From positions 14,885 through 61,287 of the forward strand of contig NZ_RDBH01000145.1 in the NCBI RefSeq assembly GCF_008042145.1: a DNA stretch of 46,403 nt, in the 5' to 3' direction. Both the position numbers and the translations under genes were made by a program. Of this stretch, positions 8,701 through 17,294 are shown one piece after another. Position 1 is the stretch's first letter. Every line of letters starts with the position of its first letter. This stretch comes from Streptomyces sp. adm13(2018) (GTDB taxonomy: Bacteria; Actinomycetota; Actinomycetes; Streptomycetales; Streptomycetaceae). The notes below the pieces were generated by a model that worked only from the letters and a program-made list of their open reading frames with translations, ran no database searches and was not told where the DNA came from.

Positions 8701-8718
8701 GCGGACCGGGCGGTCCGC
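8701..8718 (-). terminator. Hairpin after the monooxygenase gene
   Basis: A perfect 7-bp stem, GCGGACC (8701-8707) with GGTCCGC (8712-8718) and a GGGC loop, lies 5 nt beyond the leftward stop at 8724. It may also serve the convergent amidase gene. Confidence 0.7.
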
Positions 8719-8723
8719 TTGTC

Positions 8724-10301
8724 TCATGCCGTCGTCTTCGTGCTCGTGCTCGTGCTCGTGCTCGTACCGGTGCGGGCTCGGGTTCCGGCCCGGGAGAAGC
8801 GGAGTTCCGGGTCGGCGATGCTGCCGGAGCGCAGCAGTTTGACGTCGTCGCGGTAGTCCATGGAGGTCAGCCACGGCATCCGGTCCCCCTGGCGGGGCAG
8901 CGAGTCGACGGCGCGTCGGATGTAGCCGGCACCGAAGTCGAGGAGCGGGCGGGTCGGCATGCCCGGGTTCGACGGCTCGGGTCGGCAGCTGTCGTGGCCG
9001 TGGGCGTCCATGTGGGCCAGGAGCCGGCAGAAGTGCTCGCAGAGCAGGCCGATCTTCAGGGTCCAGGAGGAGTTGGTGTAGCCGATGGCGAAGGCGAAGT
9101 TGGGGACGCCGGACAGCATCATGCCCTTGTAGGCGAGGGTGTCCGGCAGCCGCACCGCGTGGCCGTCGACGGTGAGCCGCAGGCCGCCGAAGGCCTGCAC
9201 GTTCAGTCCGGTGGCGGTGACGATGACATCGGCCGCCAGCTCGCGGCCGGACTCCAACAGGACGCCCTGCTCGGTGAAGTGGGCGATTCTGTCGGTGACC
9301 ACGGAGGCCCGGCCTTCGCGGATGGAGCGGAAGAGGTCTCCGTCGGGGACGGCACAGAGCCGCTGGTCCCAGGGGTCGTACGGCGGGTTGAAGTGCTCGT
9401 CGACGGGATAACCGGCGGGCAGCAGGCGGGCGTTGATCCATCGGATGAGCCGTCGCGCCGTCTTCGGGAACCGCCGGCAGAAGCTCCAGACGAGGCGCTG
9501 CTGCGCGATGTTCTTGCGGCGGGACAGGGCGTAGCCGCGTCGCTCGCCGAGCCACTTCCTGAACGTGTTGGCGAGCAGGTCGGCGCGCGGGACGGGCACG
9601 ACGTAGGTCGGTGTGCGCTGGAGCATGGTGACGTGTGCGGCGGACGCCGCCATCGCCGGTACGAGGGTGACCGCCGTGGCGCCGCTGCCGATCACCACGA
9701 CGCGCTTGTCCGCGTAGTCCAGGTCTTCCGGCCAGTGCTGGGGGTGCACGACGGGTCCGGGGAAGCGGTCCAGGCCCTCGAAGTGGGGGGTGAAGCCCTC
9801 GTCGTAGCGGTAGTAGCCGCCGGCGCAGAAGAGCCAGCCGCAGGTCAGGATGGTGCGCTCGCCGGTGTCGGTCCGCTCGACCTCGACGGTCCAGCGTGCC
9901 TCGTCGGTCGACCAGGACGCGCCGAGCACCCTGCGGTGGTACCGGATGTGCGCGTCGATGCCGTTCTCGGCGGCGGCCTGCCGCAGGTAGTCGAGGATGC
10001 GCGGGGCGTCGGCGATGGACTGCTCGTCGCGCCAGGGCTTGAACTCGTAGCCGAAGGTGTGCAGATCGGAGTCGGACCGGATGCCCGGGTAGCGGAAAAG
10101 GTCCCAGGTCCCTCCGGACGCCTGGCGGGCTTCGAGGATCGCGAAGCTCTTCGCCGGCAGTTCGGTCTTCAGGTAGCGCGCGGCGCCGATGCCCGAGATC
10201 CCGGCTCCGACGATGAGGACGTCGAGGTGCTCGGCGGCGGGCCTGGCAGAGGACGGGGACACGGGCGGCTCCGGGCGGTGTCGAGGGACGGCTGCGTCCA
10301 T
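8724..10301 (-). CDS. Flavin-containing/Baeyer-Villiger-type monooxygenase
   Basis: An FAD- and NADPH-dependent monooxygenase (about 525 aa). The N-terminal FAD motif is [16 protein letters not shown], followed by the BVMO-like segments [20 protein letters not shown] and [17 protein letters not shown], and the second Rossmann motif [11 protein letters not shown]. The family normally uses an FxGxxxHxxxW fingerprint; [12 protein letters not shown] fits it. ATG 10301 is preferred; an upstream in-frame ATG at 10373 would overlap the divergent promoter. The C-terminus ends in a Thr-Ser alternating tail encoded by a hexanucleotide repeat. It is divergent from a PucR-type regulator, which may control it. 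Confidence 0.88.
   Translation of the reverse strand: MDAAVPRHRPEPPVSPSSARPAAEHLDVLIVGAGISGIGAARYLKTELPAKSFAILEARQASGGTWDLFRYPGIRSDSDLHTFGYEFKPWRDEQSIADAPRILDYLRQAAAENGIDAHIRYHRRVLGASWSTDEARWTVEVERTDTGERTILTCGWLFCAGGYYRYDEGFTPHFEGLDRFPGPVVHPQHWPEDLDYADKRVVVIGSGATAVTLVPAMAASAAHVTMLQRTPTYVVPVPRADLLANTFRKWLGERRGYALSRRKNIAQQRLVWSFCRRFPKTARRLIRWINARLLPAGYPVDEHFNPPYDPWDQRLCAVPDGDLFRSIREGRASVVTDRIAHFTEQGVLLESGRELAADVIVTATGLNVQAFGGLRLTVDGHAVRLPDTLAYKGMMLSGVPNFAFAIGYTNSSWTLKIGLLCEHFCRLLAHMDAHGHDSCRPEPSNPGMPTRPLLDFGAGYIRRAVDSLPRQGDRMPWLTSMDYRDDVKLLRSGSIADPELRFSRAGTRARTGTSTSTSTSTKTTA
8739..8765 (-). repeat. CGTGCT hexanucleotide repeat, 4.5 copies
   Basis: Four perfect CGTGCT units (8739-8762) plus a half unit. 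Read leftward they encode alternating Ser and Thr residues at the extreme C-terminus of the monooxygenase. Confidence 0.9.
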
Positions 10302-10376
10302 GCTGCTGAAGTAGCCGGACCGCGACAACGTGCAAAGTGCATCATCGGCGGCGGGAGAGGTGACGATCTGCACCGC

Positions 10377-10382
10377 TACGAT
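10377..10382 (+). promoter_or_regulatory. Leaderless -10 element (TACGAT) for the PucR-type regulator
   Basis: TACGAT fits the actinobacterial TANNNT -10 consensus and lies 6 nt before ATG 10389, so transcription would begin at or next to the start codon. No Shine-Dalgarno sequence is seen. Confidence 0.55.
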
Positions 10383-10388
10383 GGGCGG

Positions 10389-11606
10389 ATGTCATGGCCG
10401 CCGCCCTCCCCGCGTATCAGGGAACTGATCCGGCGGGGTGCCGAGATCGCCCTCACCCCGTCCCCCGACTGGCTTGCCGAGCTCGACGCGGCGACCCTGT
10501 CCGGGGCGGCCAGGGGGCAGATCGCGGCCGATCCCGTCCTCGCCGCGGGGACCCGTCTCACCAACCGCTCCAACCTGCTGTTCTGGGCCGCGTCCAACGT
10601 ACGCGCGCCGGGCGAGCCGGTCCCGGCCAACGACACACAGGAGCCGCTGGCCGTCGCCCGGGACATGATCCGCCGTGGCCTTGACGAGTCGGCCCTGGAC
10701 GCCTACCGGGTGGGCGAGAGCGTCGCCGTGCGGATGTGGACGCAGATCGCCTGCACCCTCACCAGCGATCCGGAGGAGTTGCGCGAACTGCTCGACGTGT
10801 CGCTGCGCTCCATCGCCGCCTTCGTCGACGACACCGTACGCACGGTCTCGGCGCGGATGAGCGCCGAGCGGGACGAACTCACCCGGGGCACCCACGCCGA
10901 GCGCCGCGAGACCGTGACGCTCCTGCTGGAGGGGGCGCCGATCACCCAGCAGCGCGCCGAGAGCCGGCTGGGCTACCGGCTGCAGCCGACGCACACGGCC
11001 GCGATCGTCTGGACGGACGTTCCCGACGCAGACCTGAGCCAACTCGACCGCGCCGCCGACGCCTTGGCCGAGGCAGCCGGCCAGCTGCGGCCCCTGAGCG
11101 TCCTCGCCGGCGCCGCGACACGCTGGCTGTGGGTCCACGGCCGGCCCGACGGAGACTCGGCACGCGCCGCGCTGGACCACCTGCCGGACGTACGGGTCGC
11201 GCTCGGCTCCCCCGCCGCGGGGGTGGACGGCTTCCGCCGCAGTCATCTCGACGCCCTCACGACCCAGCAGATGCTGACCCGGCTGACCTCACCCTCCCGG
11301 CTCGCCTTCCACCACGAGGTGGAACTCGTCGCCCTGCTCACCACCGACCCCGAGCGCGCCGACCGCTTCGTCGCGCGGACGCTCGGCGGCCTGGAGTCCG
11401 CGGCGCCGGAACTCGTCGACACGCTCCGTGTCTTCGTCGAGGAGCAGTGCAACGCCACCCGCGCCGCCGCCCGCCTCTTCACCCACCGCAACACCCTCCT
11501 CCGGCGCCTCGCCCGCGCCGACCAGCTCCTGCCGCGCCCCCTCTCCCAGCACACGATCGAGGTGGGCACCGCACTGAAGGTGCTGCAGTGGCGGGGTCGC
11601 CCGTGA
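10389..11606 (+). CDS. PucR/CdaR-family transcriptional regulator
   Basis: A 405-residue regulator. Residues ~1-170 form an N-terminal helical domain found in actinobacterial PucR-like proteins ([31 protein letters not shown]). The middle has a degenerate GGDEF-like/CdaR region, and the C-terminus carries the PucR helix-turn-helix ([21 protein letters not shown]). It starts about 90 bp from the divergent monooxygenase gene, which it may regulate. It is probably leaderless. The effector is not evident. Confidence 0.88.
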   Translation: MSWPPPSPRIRELIRRGAEIALTPSPDWLAELDAATLSGAARGQIAADPVLAAGTRLTNRSNLLFWAASNVRAPGEPVPANDTQEPLAVARDMIRRGLDESALDAYRVGESVAVRMWTQIACTLTSDPEELRELLDVSLRSIAAFVDDTVRTVSARMSAERDELTRGTHAERRETVTLLLEGAPITQQRAESRLGYRLQPTHTAAIVWTDVPDADLSQLDRAADALAEAAGQLRPLSVLAGAATRWLWVHGRPDGDSARAALDHLPDVRVALGSPAAGVDGFRRSHLDALTTQQMLTRLTSPSRLAFHHEVELVALLTTDPERADRFVARTLGGLESAAPELVDTLRVFVEEQCNATRAAARLFTHRNTLLRRLARADQLLPRPLSQHTIEVGTALKVLQWRGRP

Positions 11607-11708
11607 GGGCGGGACACCCGAAGGGCCCCTGCGGGCGGGGCTTGGAAGTCCGGTGGCACGGTGGCTCGTGCGGGCGGGACGTAGGGGCCCAGTGACGCAG
11701 GGGTGATC

Positions 11709-12290
11709 TCACCTGCAGATCATGGGGCAGCCGCGCCGGATCGAGTGCTGGGCGGCGCGCAGGAAGAGTGCCACGTAGAAGGCCGCGTCCAGGTCCTCGC
11801 TCCACGGGCCCGGACGCGCGCCGGCCACCTTCGCCGCGTGGCGACCGAACCAGGTGCTCAGGTCGAGGTTGTCGCACGTCGCCGGGACTTCGGGAGGCAG
11901 AGCGATGGCCGCCGCCAGCTTCTCGGCGATCACCAGCACCTGAGGGGCGCCGGCGATCATGGAGTGGAAGTCGGCGGATTCGATGGGCATCCAGATCTCC
12001 TCATCGAGGGAGACGGGCACGAGGACGGACCAGCCGCAGAGGATCTCCCACTCCTCCGGTGACAGGTGCCTCTCGCCCAGAGCGGTGAACCCGGTCATGG
12101 GCGGGGCCAGTTTCTCCTCGAACCTCAGCCCGGATCCGCGCTGGAACCGCGTCTCCGGGGGCGCGTCCTTGTAGGGCGACAGGCCGCGCCGTACGAGTTC
12201 CGTGTCGAGCGCCGAGGCTACCTCGCCCCACCCGTCCTCGTCGGCGCCGAACCAGTCCTCGGCGCACAGACTCACCATGTACACACCCAT
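11709..12290 (-). CDS. Unrecognised acidic protein
   Basis: A 193-residue soluble acidic protein, beginning MGVYMVSLCAEDWFGADEDG, that I cannot assign to a named family. It has no signal peptide or membrane segment. A Cys pair near the C-terminus (RRGCPMICR) and several Trp residues are visible. ATG 12290 is supported by a -10-like TAGGTT (12302-12297) exactly 6 nt upstream, typical of leaderless genes; an in-frame ATG at 12278 is the alternative. It is convergent with the PucR-type gene. Confidence 0.72.
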   Translation of the reverse strand: MGVYMVSLCAEDWFGADEDGWGEVASALDTELVRRGLSPYKDAPPETRFQRGSGLRFEEKLAPPMTGFTALGERHLSPEEWEILCGWSVLVPVSLDEEIWMPIESADFHSMIAGAPQVLVIAEKLAAAIALPPEVPATCDNLDLSTWFGRHAAKVAGARPGPWSEDLDAAFYVALFLRAAQHSIRRGCPMICR

Positions 12291-12462
12291 GCGTGGAACC
12301 TATCGCGCCTGTCGGCGGTCAGCCTCCGTGGAGGGCGGCCCATGCAGCCTCGCTGGAGGGCTCGGCAGCCATACGAAATTCGCCACTCCTCTATCCCGTG
12401 GCTGGATTCGGGTGCATGCTGTGCGCACGGCCTCCCCGCCACCCCCGTCGGGGGATCCGCTA

Positions 12463-12497
12463 CGGCCCCGCCTGCTGCTGCGCTGCAGGCGGGGCCG
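12463..12497 (-). terminator. Strong 12-bp hairpin terminator
   Basis: CGGCCCCGCCTG (12463-12474) pairs perfectly with CAGGCGGGGCCG (12486-12497) around an 11-nt loop. It is the first strong hairpin downstream of the leftward gene ending at 12673 and adjoins the GNAT remnant. A second small hairpin, CCCCC(GTC)GGGGG, lies at 12442-12454. Confidence 0.75.
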
Positions 12498-12509
12498 CGT
12501 CGTGTCGCG

Positions 12510-12599
12510 TACCGCGTCCCCGGCCTCGCTCTCGCGAAGCACGAGCCGCTCGGTGGTTATCGGGACGGCCGGCCAGGCGTACCTTCCGGGTTCGGGCAT
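12510..12599 (-). pseudogene. GNAT acetyltransferase N-terminal remnant
   Basis: From ATG 12599 the leftward frame reads MPEPGRYAWPAVPITTERL then VLRESEAGDAV. TERLVLRE followed by an acidic xxDA is the usual first strand and helix of GNAT acetyltransferases. After about 30 residues the resemblance ends and the frame becomes Arg/Ser-rich and is followed by a terminator hairpin. The rest of the ~150-residue fold is missing, so this is a gene fragment. Apart from this and the hairpins, I see nothing in 12291-12672. Confidence 0.5.
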
Positions 12600-12672
12600 A
12601 TCCCGGAACCTATCGCAGCCGCGCCGGAACGACCGGAGTGGACGCCCGGTTCCGTCGTGCGCCGGTGTCACC

Positions 12673-13206
12673 TCAGGAGGAGAAGGAGAAGTAGAGCGCG
12701 TCGCTGTAGAAGGACCCGAAGTGCCGCTGCCAGTCCGCTCGGAGCGACACCAGCCATGCGTCGTTCTCGCCGGCGATCGCCGCCTCCGCCTGGGCGACGG
12801 CGTGCGGGATGTCGACGGACACGAGCTCTCGCACACTCGCCACCGGATCGTCACCGGTCATCGACACGATCTCCCCGGTCTCCAGGACGAAGTGCTTCGC
12901 CTCCTGCTTCTCCAGGTGGGCCGTGGTCCGGGCGACGCATTCGGCGAACTCCTCGTCGTCCTCAAGGCCCTTGCCCACCACGTGCAGCAGACCGCGGAGC
13001 AGGGCCGCGCCCTCGGCGTAGTCCGCGGCGATGCCGATCGGAGGGTTCCAGATCATGGAGGAAACGATGGTCGTGCCCCGCCCCACCAACAGCTGGTGCG
13101 CGAGGGGGACGTCGCCGTTGTGCTCGGATATGCAGCGGATCTGCTGGGGGACCTCTGCCTCGGTCGGCATCGTGTCTGCGGAGTAGAGATACGAACGGTT
13201 AGCCAT
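12673..13206 (-). CDS. DUF7822-like hypothetical protein (MANRSYLYS type)
   Basis: A 177-residue soluble protein starting MANRSYLYSADTMP. This opening is shared by a widespread family of bacterial proteins of unknown function that I associate, from memory, with DUF7822. The rest is helical and acidic, with RTTAHLEKQEAKHFVLETGE. A TAGCGT -10 element (13219-13214) lies 7 nt before the ATG, so the gene is probably leaderless. It is divergent from the unrecognised gene at 13356. Confidence 0.8.
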   Translation of the reverse strand: MANRSYLYSADTMPTEAEVPQQIRCISEHNGDVPLAHQLLVGRGTTIVSSMIWNPPIGIAADYAEGAALLRGLLHVVGKGLEDDEEFAECVARTTAHLEKQEAKHFVLETGEIVSMTGDDPVASVRELVSVDIPHAVAQAEAAIAGENDAWLVSLRADWQRHFGSFYSDALYFSFSS

Positions 13207-13355
13207 GGTCGCGACGCTAACATCGAGCACCGACAACGCCGATCCGCGCAAACCGCGGAAGCCGCGGAGACCACGGGCGCTCGGGGCTCCGGCGATGCAC
13301 GGCTTCGGGGCGACCGGTCCTGGAGCGACATTCTCCGAAGGGAACGCGAAGGCCG

Positions 13356-13823
13356 ATGCGCTACGTCCGACTCGATGCGCAGGTGGCCGGCGTGTCTGGA
13401 GTCCTGGACCCGGCTCCCTATCTGGACCACCTCCCCTCGATCTCCGGCGAGCTGCCGCCGGGCGCCCGCGCCTTCGCCACCGATCCGGACCACTACGACT
13501 TCCGTGGCAAGCGCTGTGTGAAGGATCTGACACTCCGGGCCGTTCGGGGTGTCGGTGGTGCCGAGATGGAGATCGAGTTCCAGCACAACTGCTGGAAGCA
13601 CGACCAGGATCTGCTGATCCGCTATACCGGGGTGTCCGGGTTCGTCGTCGTGCCCGAAGACGAGAACCGCGTGACGGAACTCGGGACCGTGCTCCTCGAC
13701 GAAGTCCTGCCCCACCCGGACGGCTGCAGCCACGAGATCGCGTGCTGGGAAGGCACCCTCACCGTCGTCTGCGTCGACCTCCGTGCGAGCTGGACCGCGG
13801 CCACCTGCTCAAGCCGGTCGTAG
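13356..13823 (+). CDS. Unrecognised protein
   Basis: A 155-residue protein with no family I can name. It starts MRYVRLDAQVAGVSGVLDP at ATG 13356, with a GAAGG ribosome-binding site close upstream. It has mixed strand-like composition and five Cys residues (GKRCVKDLTL, QHNCWKH, DGCSHEIACWEG, TVVCVDL), which is many for a Streptomyces cytosolic protein. No signal peptide is seen. It is divergent from the DUF7822-like gene; this pairing could be functional but nothing shows it. A hairpin with a GAAA loop follows. Confidence 0.7.
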   Translation: MRYVRLDAQVAGVSGVLDPAPYLDHLPSISGELPPGARAFATDPDHYDFRGKRCVKDLTLRAVRGVGGAEMEIEFQHNCWKHDQDLLIRYTGVSGFVVVPEDENRVTELGTVLLDEVLPHPDGCSHEIACWEGTLTVVCVDLRASWTAATCSSRS

Positions 13824-13833
13824 CCTCCCCGCC

Positions 13834-13861
13834 CCGGGGGCCTCCCCGAAAGGGGCCCCGG
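13834..13861 (+). terminator. GAAA-loop hairpin terminator
   Basis: CCCC(GAAA)GGGG at 13844-13855 is extended, after a small bulge, by CCGGGG (13834-13839) pairing with CCCCGG (13856-13861). It lies 10 nt after the stop at 13823. Confidence 0.65.
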
Positions 13862-14096
13862 ACGACGGCTCCGCAGCCCGGGTGGATGGTCCGCTGCTTA
13901 CGGGGTAGGCGCGCCATGACGGCAGCTGCGCGCTGGTCGGAGGGGCCGCCATGGCCGTTCGACGCGTGGTGCGGGCCATCCCCGTCCGCGCACCGCGCAA
14001 CCCGTCGACCGGCGTCGCACGGCACCGGCGGAAGGGACGGCGGTCAGCGCGCTGCCGACGCGCACGTCGCAGGAGCGGGAAGCAAGGAGAGCGAGC

Positions 14097-14513
14097 ATGA
14101 GCACTGTGGGACATTCCCGGGGCCGCGGCACCGATGAGCCGGTCGCCGACCTCGTGGCCCGGGCATCGGAGCAGATGTCCACCCTGGTCCGCGAGGAGAT
14201 GCAGCTGGCCAGGGCGGAGATGGTCCAGAAGGGCAAGCGGTTCGGCATGGGCGGCGGCCTGTTCGGCGGGGCGGGTCTGGTCGGCATCCTCGCGGCCCAG
14301 GCCGCGGTCGCCGCCGTCATCGCGGCCCTCGCCCTGCTCGTACCCCTCTGGGCGTCCGCCCTGATCACCGCGGCCCTGCTCGCGGCCGTCGCCGCCGCGA
14401 TGGCCGCAGCCGGCAAGAACCAGATCGCCAAGGCCGGCAAGCCCGCGCCGGAGCAGACGATCGACAGCGTCAAGGCCGATGTGGCCGAGATCAAGGAGGC
14501 AGCACACCGATGA
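14097..14513 (+). CDS. Phage-holin-family (holin-X/DUF1469-like) membrane protein
   Basis: A 138-residue membrane protein. The N-terminal amphipathic stretch (VADLVARASEQMSTLVREEMQLARAEM) and two hydrophobic segments (about 55-80 and 82-100), followed by a Lys-rich helical tail, are typical of the actinobacterial holin-X family. These are usually house-keeping membrane proteins and not phage lysis genes. AAGGAGAG precedes ATG 14097. The stop overlaps the next start by 4 nt (ATGA), making a coupled three-gene operon with DUF3618 and DUF4235 genes. Confidence 0.88.
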   Translation: MSTVGHSRGRGTDEPVADLVARASEQMSTLVREEMQLARAEMVQKGKRFGMGGGLFGGAGLVGILAAQAAVAAVIAALALLVPLWASALITAALLAAVAAAMAAAGKNQIAKAGKPAPEQTIDSVKADVAEIKEAAHR

Positions 14514-14977
14514 ACACCCCCTCACACGGCGACAATCACGCCTCGCCCACTCCCGAGAACCTCCGCAGGCAGGTCGAGCACACCCGGGACGAACTGGGCC
14601 GGACCGTCGAGGCGCTGGCGGCCAAGGCGGACGTGAAGGCCCAGGCGAAGGAGAAGGCGGCCGAGCTCCAGGAGCAGGCCGCCGAGAAGGCCGCGGTCAT
14701 GACCGAGCGTCTCCGGGAGAAGGCCTCGCACGCCGGTCGGCTGGTGAAGGACAGCACCCCCGATCCGGTCCTCGACAAGGCCGCACACGCCGCGGCGCAG
14801 GTACGCGACTCCGCCGCCCGCGCCGGCCAGCTCGCGGCCGAGAAGACGCCGGACCAGGTGCGCGAGAAGGCCGACCAGGCCGTCGTCATGGCGCGCGCCA
14901 ACCGCACCCCGCTGGTCGCCGCGGCGGCCGCGCTCGTCGTCCTCCTCCTCGTGCGGCGCACCCGGCGGCGTCGATGA
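14510..14977 (+). CDS. DUF3618-family protein
   Basis: A 155-residue protein with the DUF3618 opening signature PENLRRQVEHTRDELGRTVEALAAKADVKAQ. A long Ala/Lys/Glu-rich predicted coiled coil follows, and one C-terminal membrane segment (TPLVAAAAALVVLLLV) ends in an Arg-rich cytosolic tail. This family is commonly found beside holin-X and DUF4235 genes in actinomycetes; the function is unknown, with a role in the cell envelope inferred from topology. It overlaps both neighbours by 4 nt. Confidence 0.9.
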   Translation: MNTPSHGDNHASPTPENLRRQVEHTRDELGRTVEALAAKADVKAQAKEKAAELQEQAAEKAAVMTERLREKASHAGRLVKDSTPDPVLDKAAHAAAQVRDSAARAGQLAAEKTPDQVREKADQAVVMARANRTPLVAAAAALVVLLLVRRTRRRR

Positions 14978-15240
14978 AGATGTCGAAGATCGCCTACAAG
15001 CCCGTCGGACTGGCGCTCGGCGCCGGCACCGGCCTGCTCGCGGGCGCGGCCTTCAAACAGGCGTGGAAGCTGATCGGTCACCAGGACGACGCACCCAACG
15101 CGACGGACGAGGACCGCACCTGGAAGGAGATCCTGATCGCGGCGGCCCTCCAGGGAGCGATCTTCGCCGTCGTCAAGGCCTCCGTCGACCGGGCGGGAGC
15201 GGTCACCACCCGCAAGGTCACCGGCTCCTGGCCCGGCTGA
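14974..15240 (+). CDS. DUF4235-family small membrane protein
   Basis: An 88-residue protein with the DUF4235 pattern: an N-terminal glycine-rich hydrophobic segment (KPVGLALGAGTGLLAGAAF), the central WKEILIAAALQGAIFAVVKA segment and the conserved ending ATRKxTGSWPG-like (TTRKVTGSWPG). It is the last gene of the coupled holin-X/DUF3618/DUF4235 operon. A strong terminator lies 120 nt downstream. Confidence 0.9.
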   Translation: MKMSKIAYKPVGLALGAGTGLLAGAAFKQAWKLIGHQDDAPNATDEDRTWKEILIAAALQGAIFAVVKASVDRAGAVTTRKVTGSWPG

Positions 15241-15360
15241 GCCGACTGAGCCGACAGGGCCTGCCTCGACGACGCCCGAACCGGTGCCGCCACTCGTGGC
15301 ACCACCGACACTCGGGCCGGCTCCACCGGCGTTCGGGCCGCCCCCACCGCCGTTCTGATC

Positions 15361-15392
15361 AGCGCCGACCCCACGTCCCCGGGGTCGGCGCT
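15361..15392 (+). terminator. Strong 12-bp hairpin terminator
   Basis: AGCGCCGACCCC (15361-15372) pairs perfectly with GGGGTCGGCGCT (15381-15392) around an 8-nt loop. It ends the membrane cassette operon. Confidence 0.85.
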
Positions 15393-15536
15393 GTCACGTC
15401 CGTAGCACCGCCTCAGCTCCCGCCAGGCCTGCTGTGGCCCCTCGTCGGGGGCGGGCCGGCAGGTCGCGGAGAGGAGCCACGCCCCCCACGGCATCCCGGG
15501 GTGGGTATCCGGCCGCCGCCGGGGCACACGGGAGTC

Positions 15537-16058
15537 ATGCACGGACAACACGCGCGTCCCGCCGGCATCACCCTGTTCGGCTCCGCTTCCGCCGTGACGA
15601 CATCCCCGTCCGCCGGTACCGGAGCCAAGCACTCGCGCCGCGGCCGCCTCACCAGCCGTCTCCGGCGCCGGATCCTCGCCTACCGCGCCATCGACTTCCT
15701 GTCCCCCCACATCCCGGACTCCCCCGGTCCCGGCGAGGAGTGCCTGCTTCTGGTCCACGTCCGCCAGGTCGTCGGCGAGGTCGAGTACCGGGTCTGTCAC
15801 CCTTGCTCGCAGGGGATCATCACCGCCGTCGTCATCCACGACCGCTTCCGCAGCTCCGGTCTCGGCACCCGTGCGCTGTCGCACCTGCGCTCCCGCCACC
15901 CCGGCCTGACGTGGAGCAGCACGCTCCGCCAGCGCGGCACCCGGGATCTTCTGCGACGGATGCGAATCCCCGCGCTCACGCAGGCTGCCCGCTGCCCCCA
16001 TGTCGGCCGGTCACTGCCCGACGAATCGCGAGCCGGTGTCGCCCCGATGGCGGGATGA
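15537..16058 (+). CDS. GNAT-like acetyltransferase-fold protein
   Basis: A 173-residue protein whose C-terminal half resembles GNAT motif A/B: ITAVVIHDRFRSSGLGTRAL has the acetyl-CoA loop pattern (R-x-x-G-x-G), followed by HLRSRHPGLTW. The preceding strand contains LVHVRQVVGEVEYRVC. The first ~50 residues are low-complexity and basic, so the true start could be internal. ATG 15537 has GGGAG only 2 nt away, an unusually short spacing. Substrate unknown. The preceding 15241-15536 holds only the terminator. Confidence 0.68.
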   Translation: MHGQHARPAGITLFGSASAVTTSPSAGTGAKHSRRGRLTSRLRRRILAYRAIDFLSPHIPDSPGPGEECLLLVHVRQVVGEVEYRVCHPCSQGIITAVVIHDRFRSSGLGTRALSHLRSRHPGLTWSSTLRQRGTRDLLRRMRIPALTQAARCPHVGRSLPDESRAGVAPMAG

Positions 16059-16171
16059 GCCGGCAGCCGCGGCTCTTCGTGCCCGGCCGTCCGCACCCAC
16101 TCGCCGCGAAGAACGCGTCGTGACCGCGGGCCCCGCGGAATCCCTGGCCGGCCTCGACCGGGTGCGGTCGC

Positions 16172-16196
16172 CCGGCCCCCTGCGCGGGAGGGCCGG
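16172..16196 (-). terminator. Hairpin after the CPBP protease gene
   Basis: CCGGCCC (16172-16178) pairs with GGGCCGG (16190-16196) across an 11-nt loop, 9 nt beyond the leftward stop. A second small hairpin (CCGCGG 16124-16129 and 16133-16138) lies further on and may serve the convergent GNAT-like gene. Confidence 0.6.
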
Positions 16197-16205
16197 AGCG
16201 CCGTG

Positions 16206-17294
16206 TCAGTCCTGGTGCTTTCCCTCGACCGCGTGCTCGACCGGTCCGGCGGGGAGGCTCGGCGTGCGTGCGGCGATGCCGCGCCGCACGGCGAGTCGAG
16301 CGGCCAGCAGGCAGAACACCGGAGCGAACACCAGCTCGCTGACCAGGGCCTCCCAGGGCGCGTCGGCAGCGGTGCTGTCGTCGGCCAGCTCCCCGAAGAC
16401 GGCGGAGAGCGAGAAAGCGATCAGGTTGTTCACCGTGTGCACCGCGATGACCGCCTCCAGTCCCCCGGTACGCACCGTCAGCCAGGCCCACCAGGCCGCC
16501 GAGTAGCACAGGAGCAGGAACCCGGAGAGCTGTCCGTAGCCGTGGGCGAGGGCGAACAGCACCGAGGAGACGGCGATGCCCGGCCATGGTGAGCGGAGGA
16601 TTCCGCCGGCGAACTGGACCAGCCAGCCGCGGAAGACGAACTCCTCGGCGGCTGCCTGGAACGGCACGAGCGCCCACAGCACGAGCAGGCTCAGCAGAAG
16701 TTCGGCCCAACCGGGGGTCTTCCCCGTCACCGCCTCCGAGCCGTCCGCGAACAGACTCCAGGCGACCAGGAGGAGGTTCTGGACGACGAGGACCAGTGCG
16801 GCCAGGCCCAGGCACCGTCCCAGCCATCCCCACCGGAGCCGTCCGGTGACGGACGCGAGCGTTCCGGCGGGCCGCTTCCCGCACACGCGCACGCCGACCA
16901 GTACGGCGGGGATCCAGAGCGCCAGGCTCACCAGCAGGACCGCGTTGTCGAGCAGCGGATCGGCGAAGATCTCGTCGCTGTCGGCGGGTGCCCAGCGGAG
17001 CCCCGCCAGAGCGCCGACGATGGCGGCGACGACGAAGACACCGATCATCGAGGCCACCATCAGCGCGGCTACCAGGGAGAACTCTCCGACGCGCGCCCAC
17101 GCGCGCTGCCGTCCGTTGCGCGTTTGCTCGTGGTACGCGGTCCCCGGCGGCGCCGCCACCGGCCCGAGCGCTCGCGGCGGCGGAACCGGCGGACCCCATC
17201 CCGGCGGCGGCCCGTGCCAGGGGTACGGGCCCTGCGCCGGAGGCGACCACGGCCGATGGGCCTGGTGGGGAGGTCCTGATATCGGGTCGGACAT
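16206..17294 (-). CDS. CPBP-family intramembrane metalloprotease
   Basis: A multi-pass membrane protein (362 aa) with the CPBP/Abi glutamic protease motifs in order: AEEFVFRGWL (EExxxR), FALAHG (FxxxH) and HTVNN (HxxxN/B). A proline-rich cytosolic N-terminus of ~60 residues precedes about eight membrane segments. ATG 17294 has GGAAAG about 7 nt upstream. Family members cleave prenylated or membrane-anchored substrates, or act in bacteriocin self-protection; the substrate here is not indicated. Confidence 0.9.
   Translation of the reverse strand: MSDPISGPPHQAHRPWSPPAQGPYPWHGPPPGWGPPVPPPRALGPVAAPPGTAYHEQTRNGRQRAWARVGEFSLVAALMVASMIGVFVVAAIVGALAGLRWAPADSDEIFADPLLDNAVLLVSLALWIPAVLVGVRVCGKRPAGTLASVTGRLRWGWLGRCLGLAALVLVVQNLLLVAWSLFADGSEAVTGKTPGWAELLLSLLVLWALVPFQAAAEEFVFRGWLVQFAGGILRSPWPGIAVSSVLFALAHGYGQLSGFLLLCYSAAWWAWLTVRTGGLEAVIAVHTVNNLIAFSLSAVFGELADDSTAADAPWEALVSELVFAPVFCLLAARLAVRRGIAARTPSLPAGPVEHAVEGKHQD

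Noticed and set aside
8544..10388. Long rightward extension of the PucR-type gene across the monooxygenase
   Set aside because: The region is antisense to a well-supported flavoprotein; the regulator family starts near residue [12 protein letters not shown], and a leaderless promoter precedes ATG 10389.
11617..11685. Inverted repeat GGGCCCCT/AGGGGCCC between the PucR gene and the gene at 11709
   Set aside because: The loop is over 50 nt and the arms are partly self-complementary, so a terminator call is not supported.
14097..14513. Prophage origin for the holin-like gene
   Set aside because: No integrase, endolysin, capsid or tail genes are nearby; holin-X genes are common chromosomal genes in Streptomyces.
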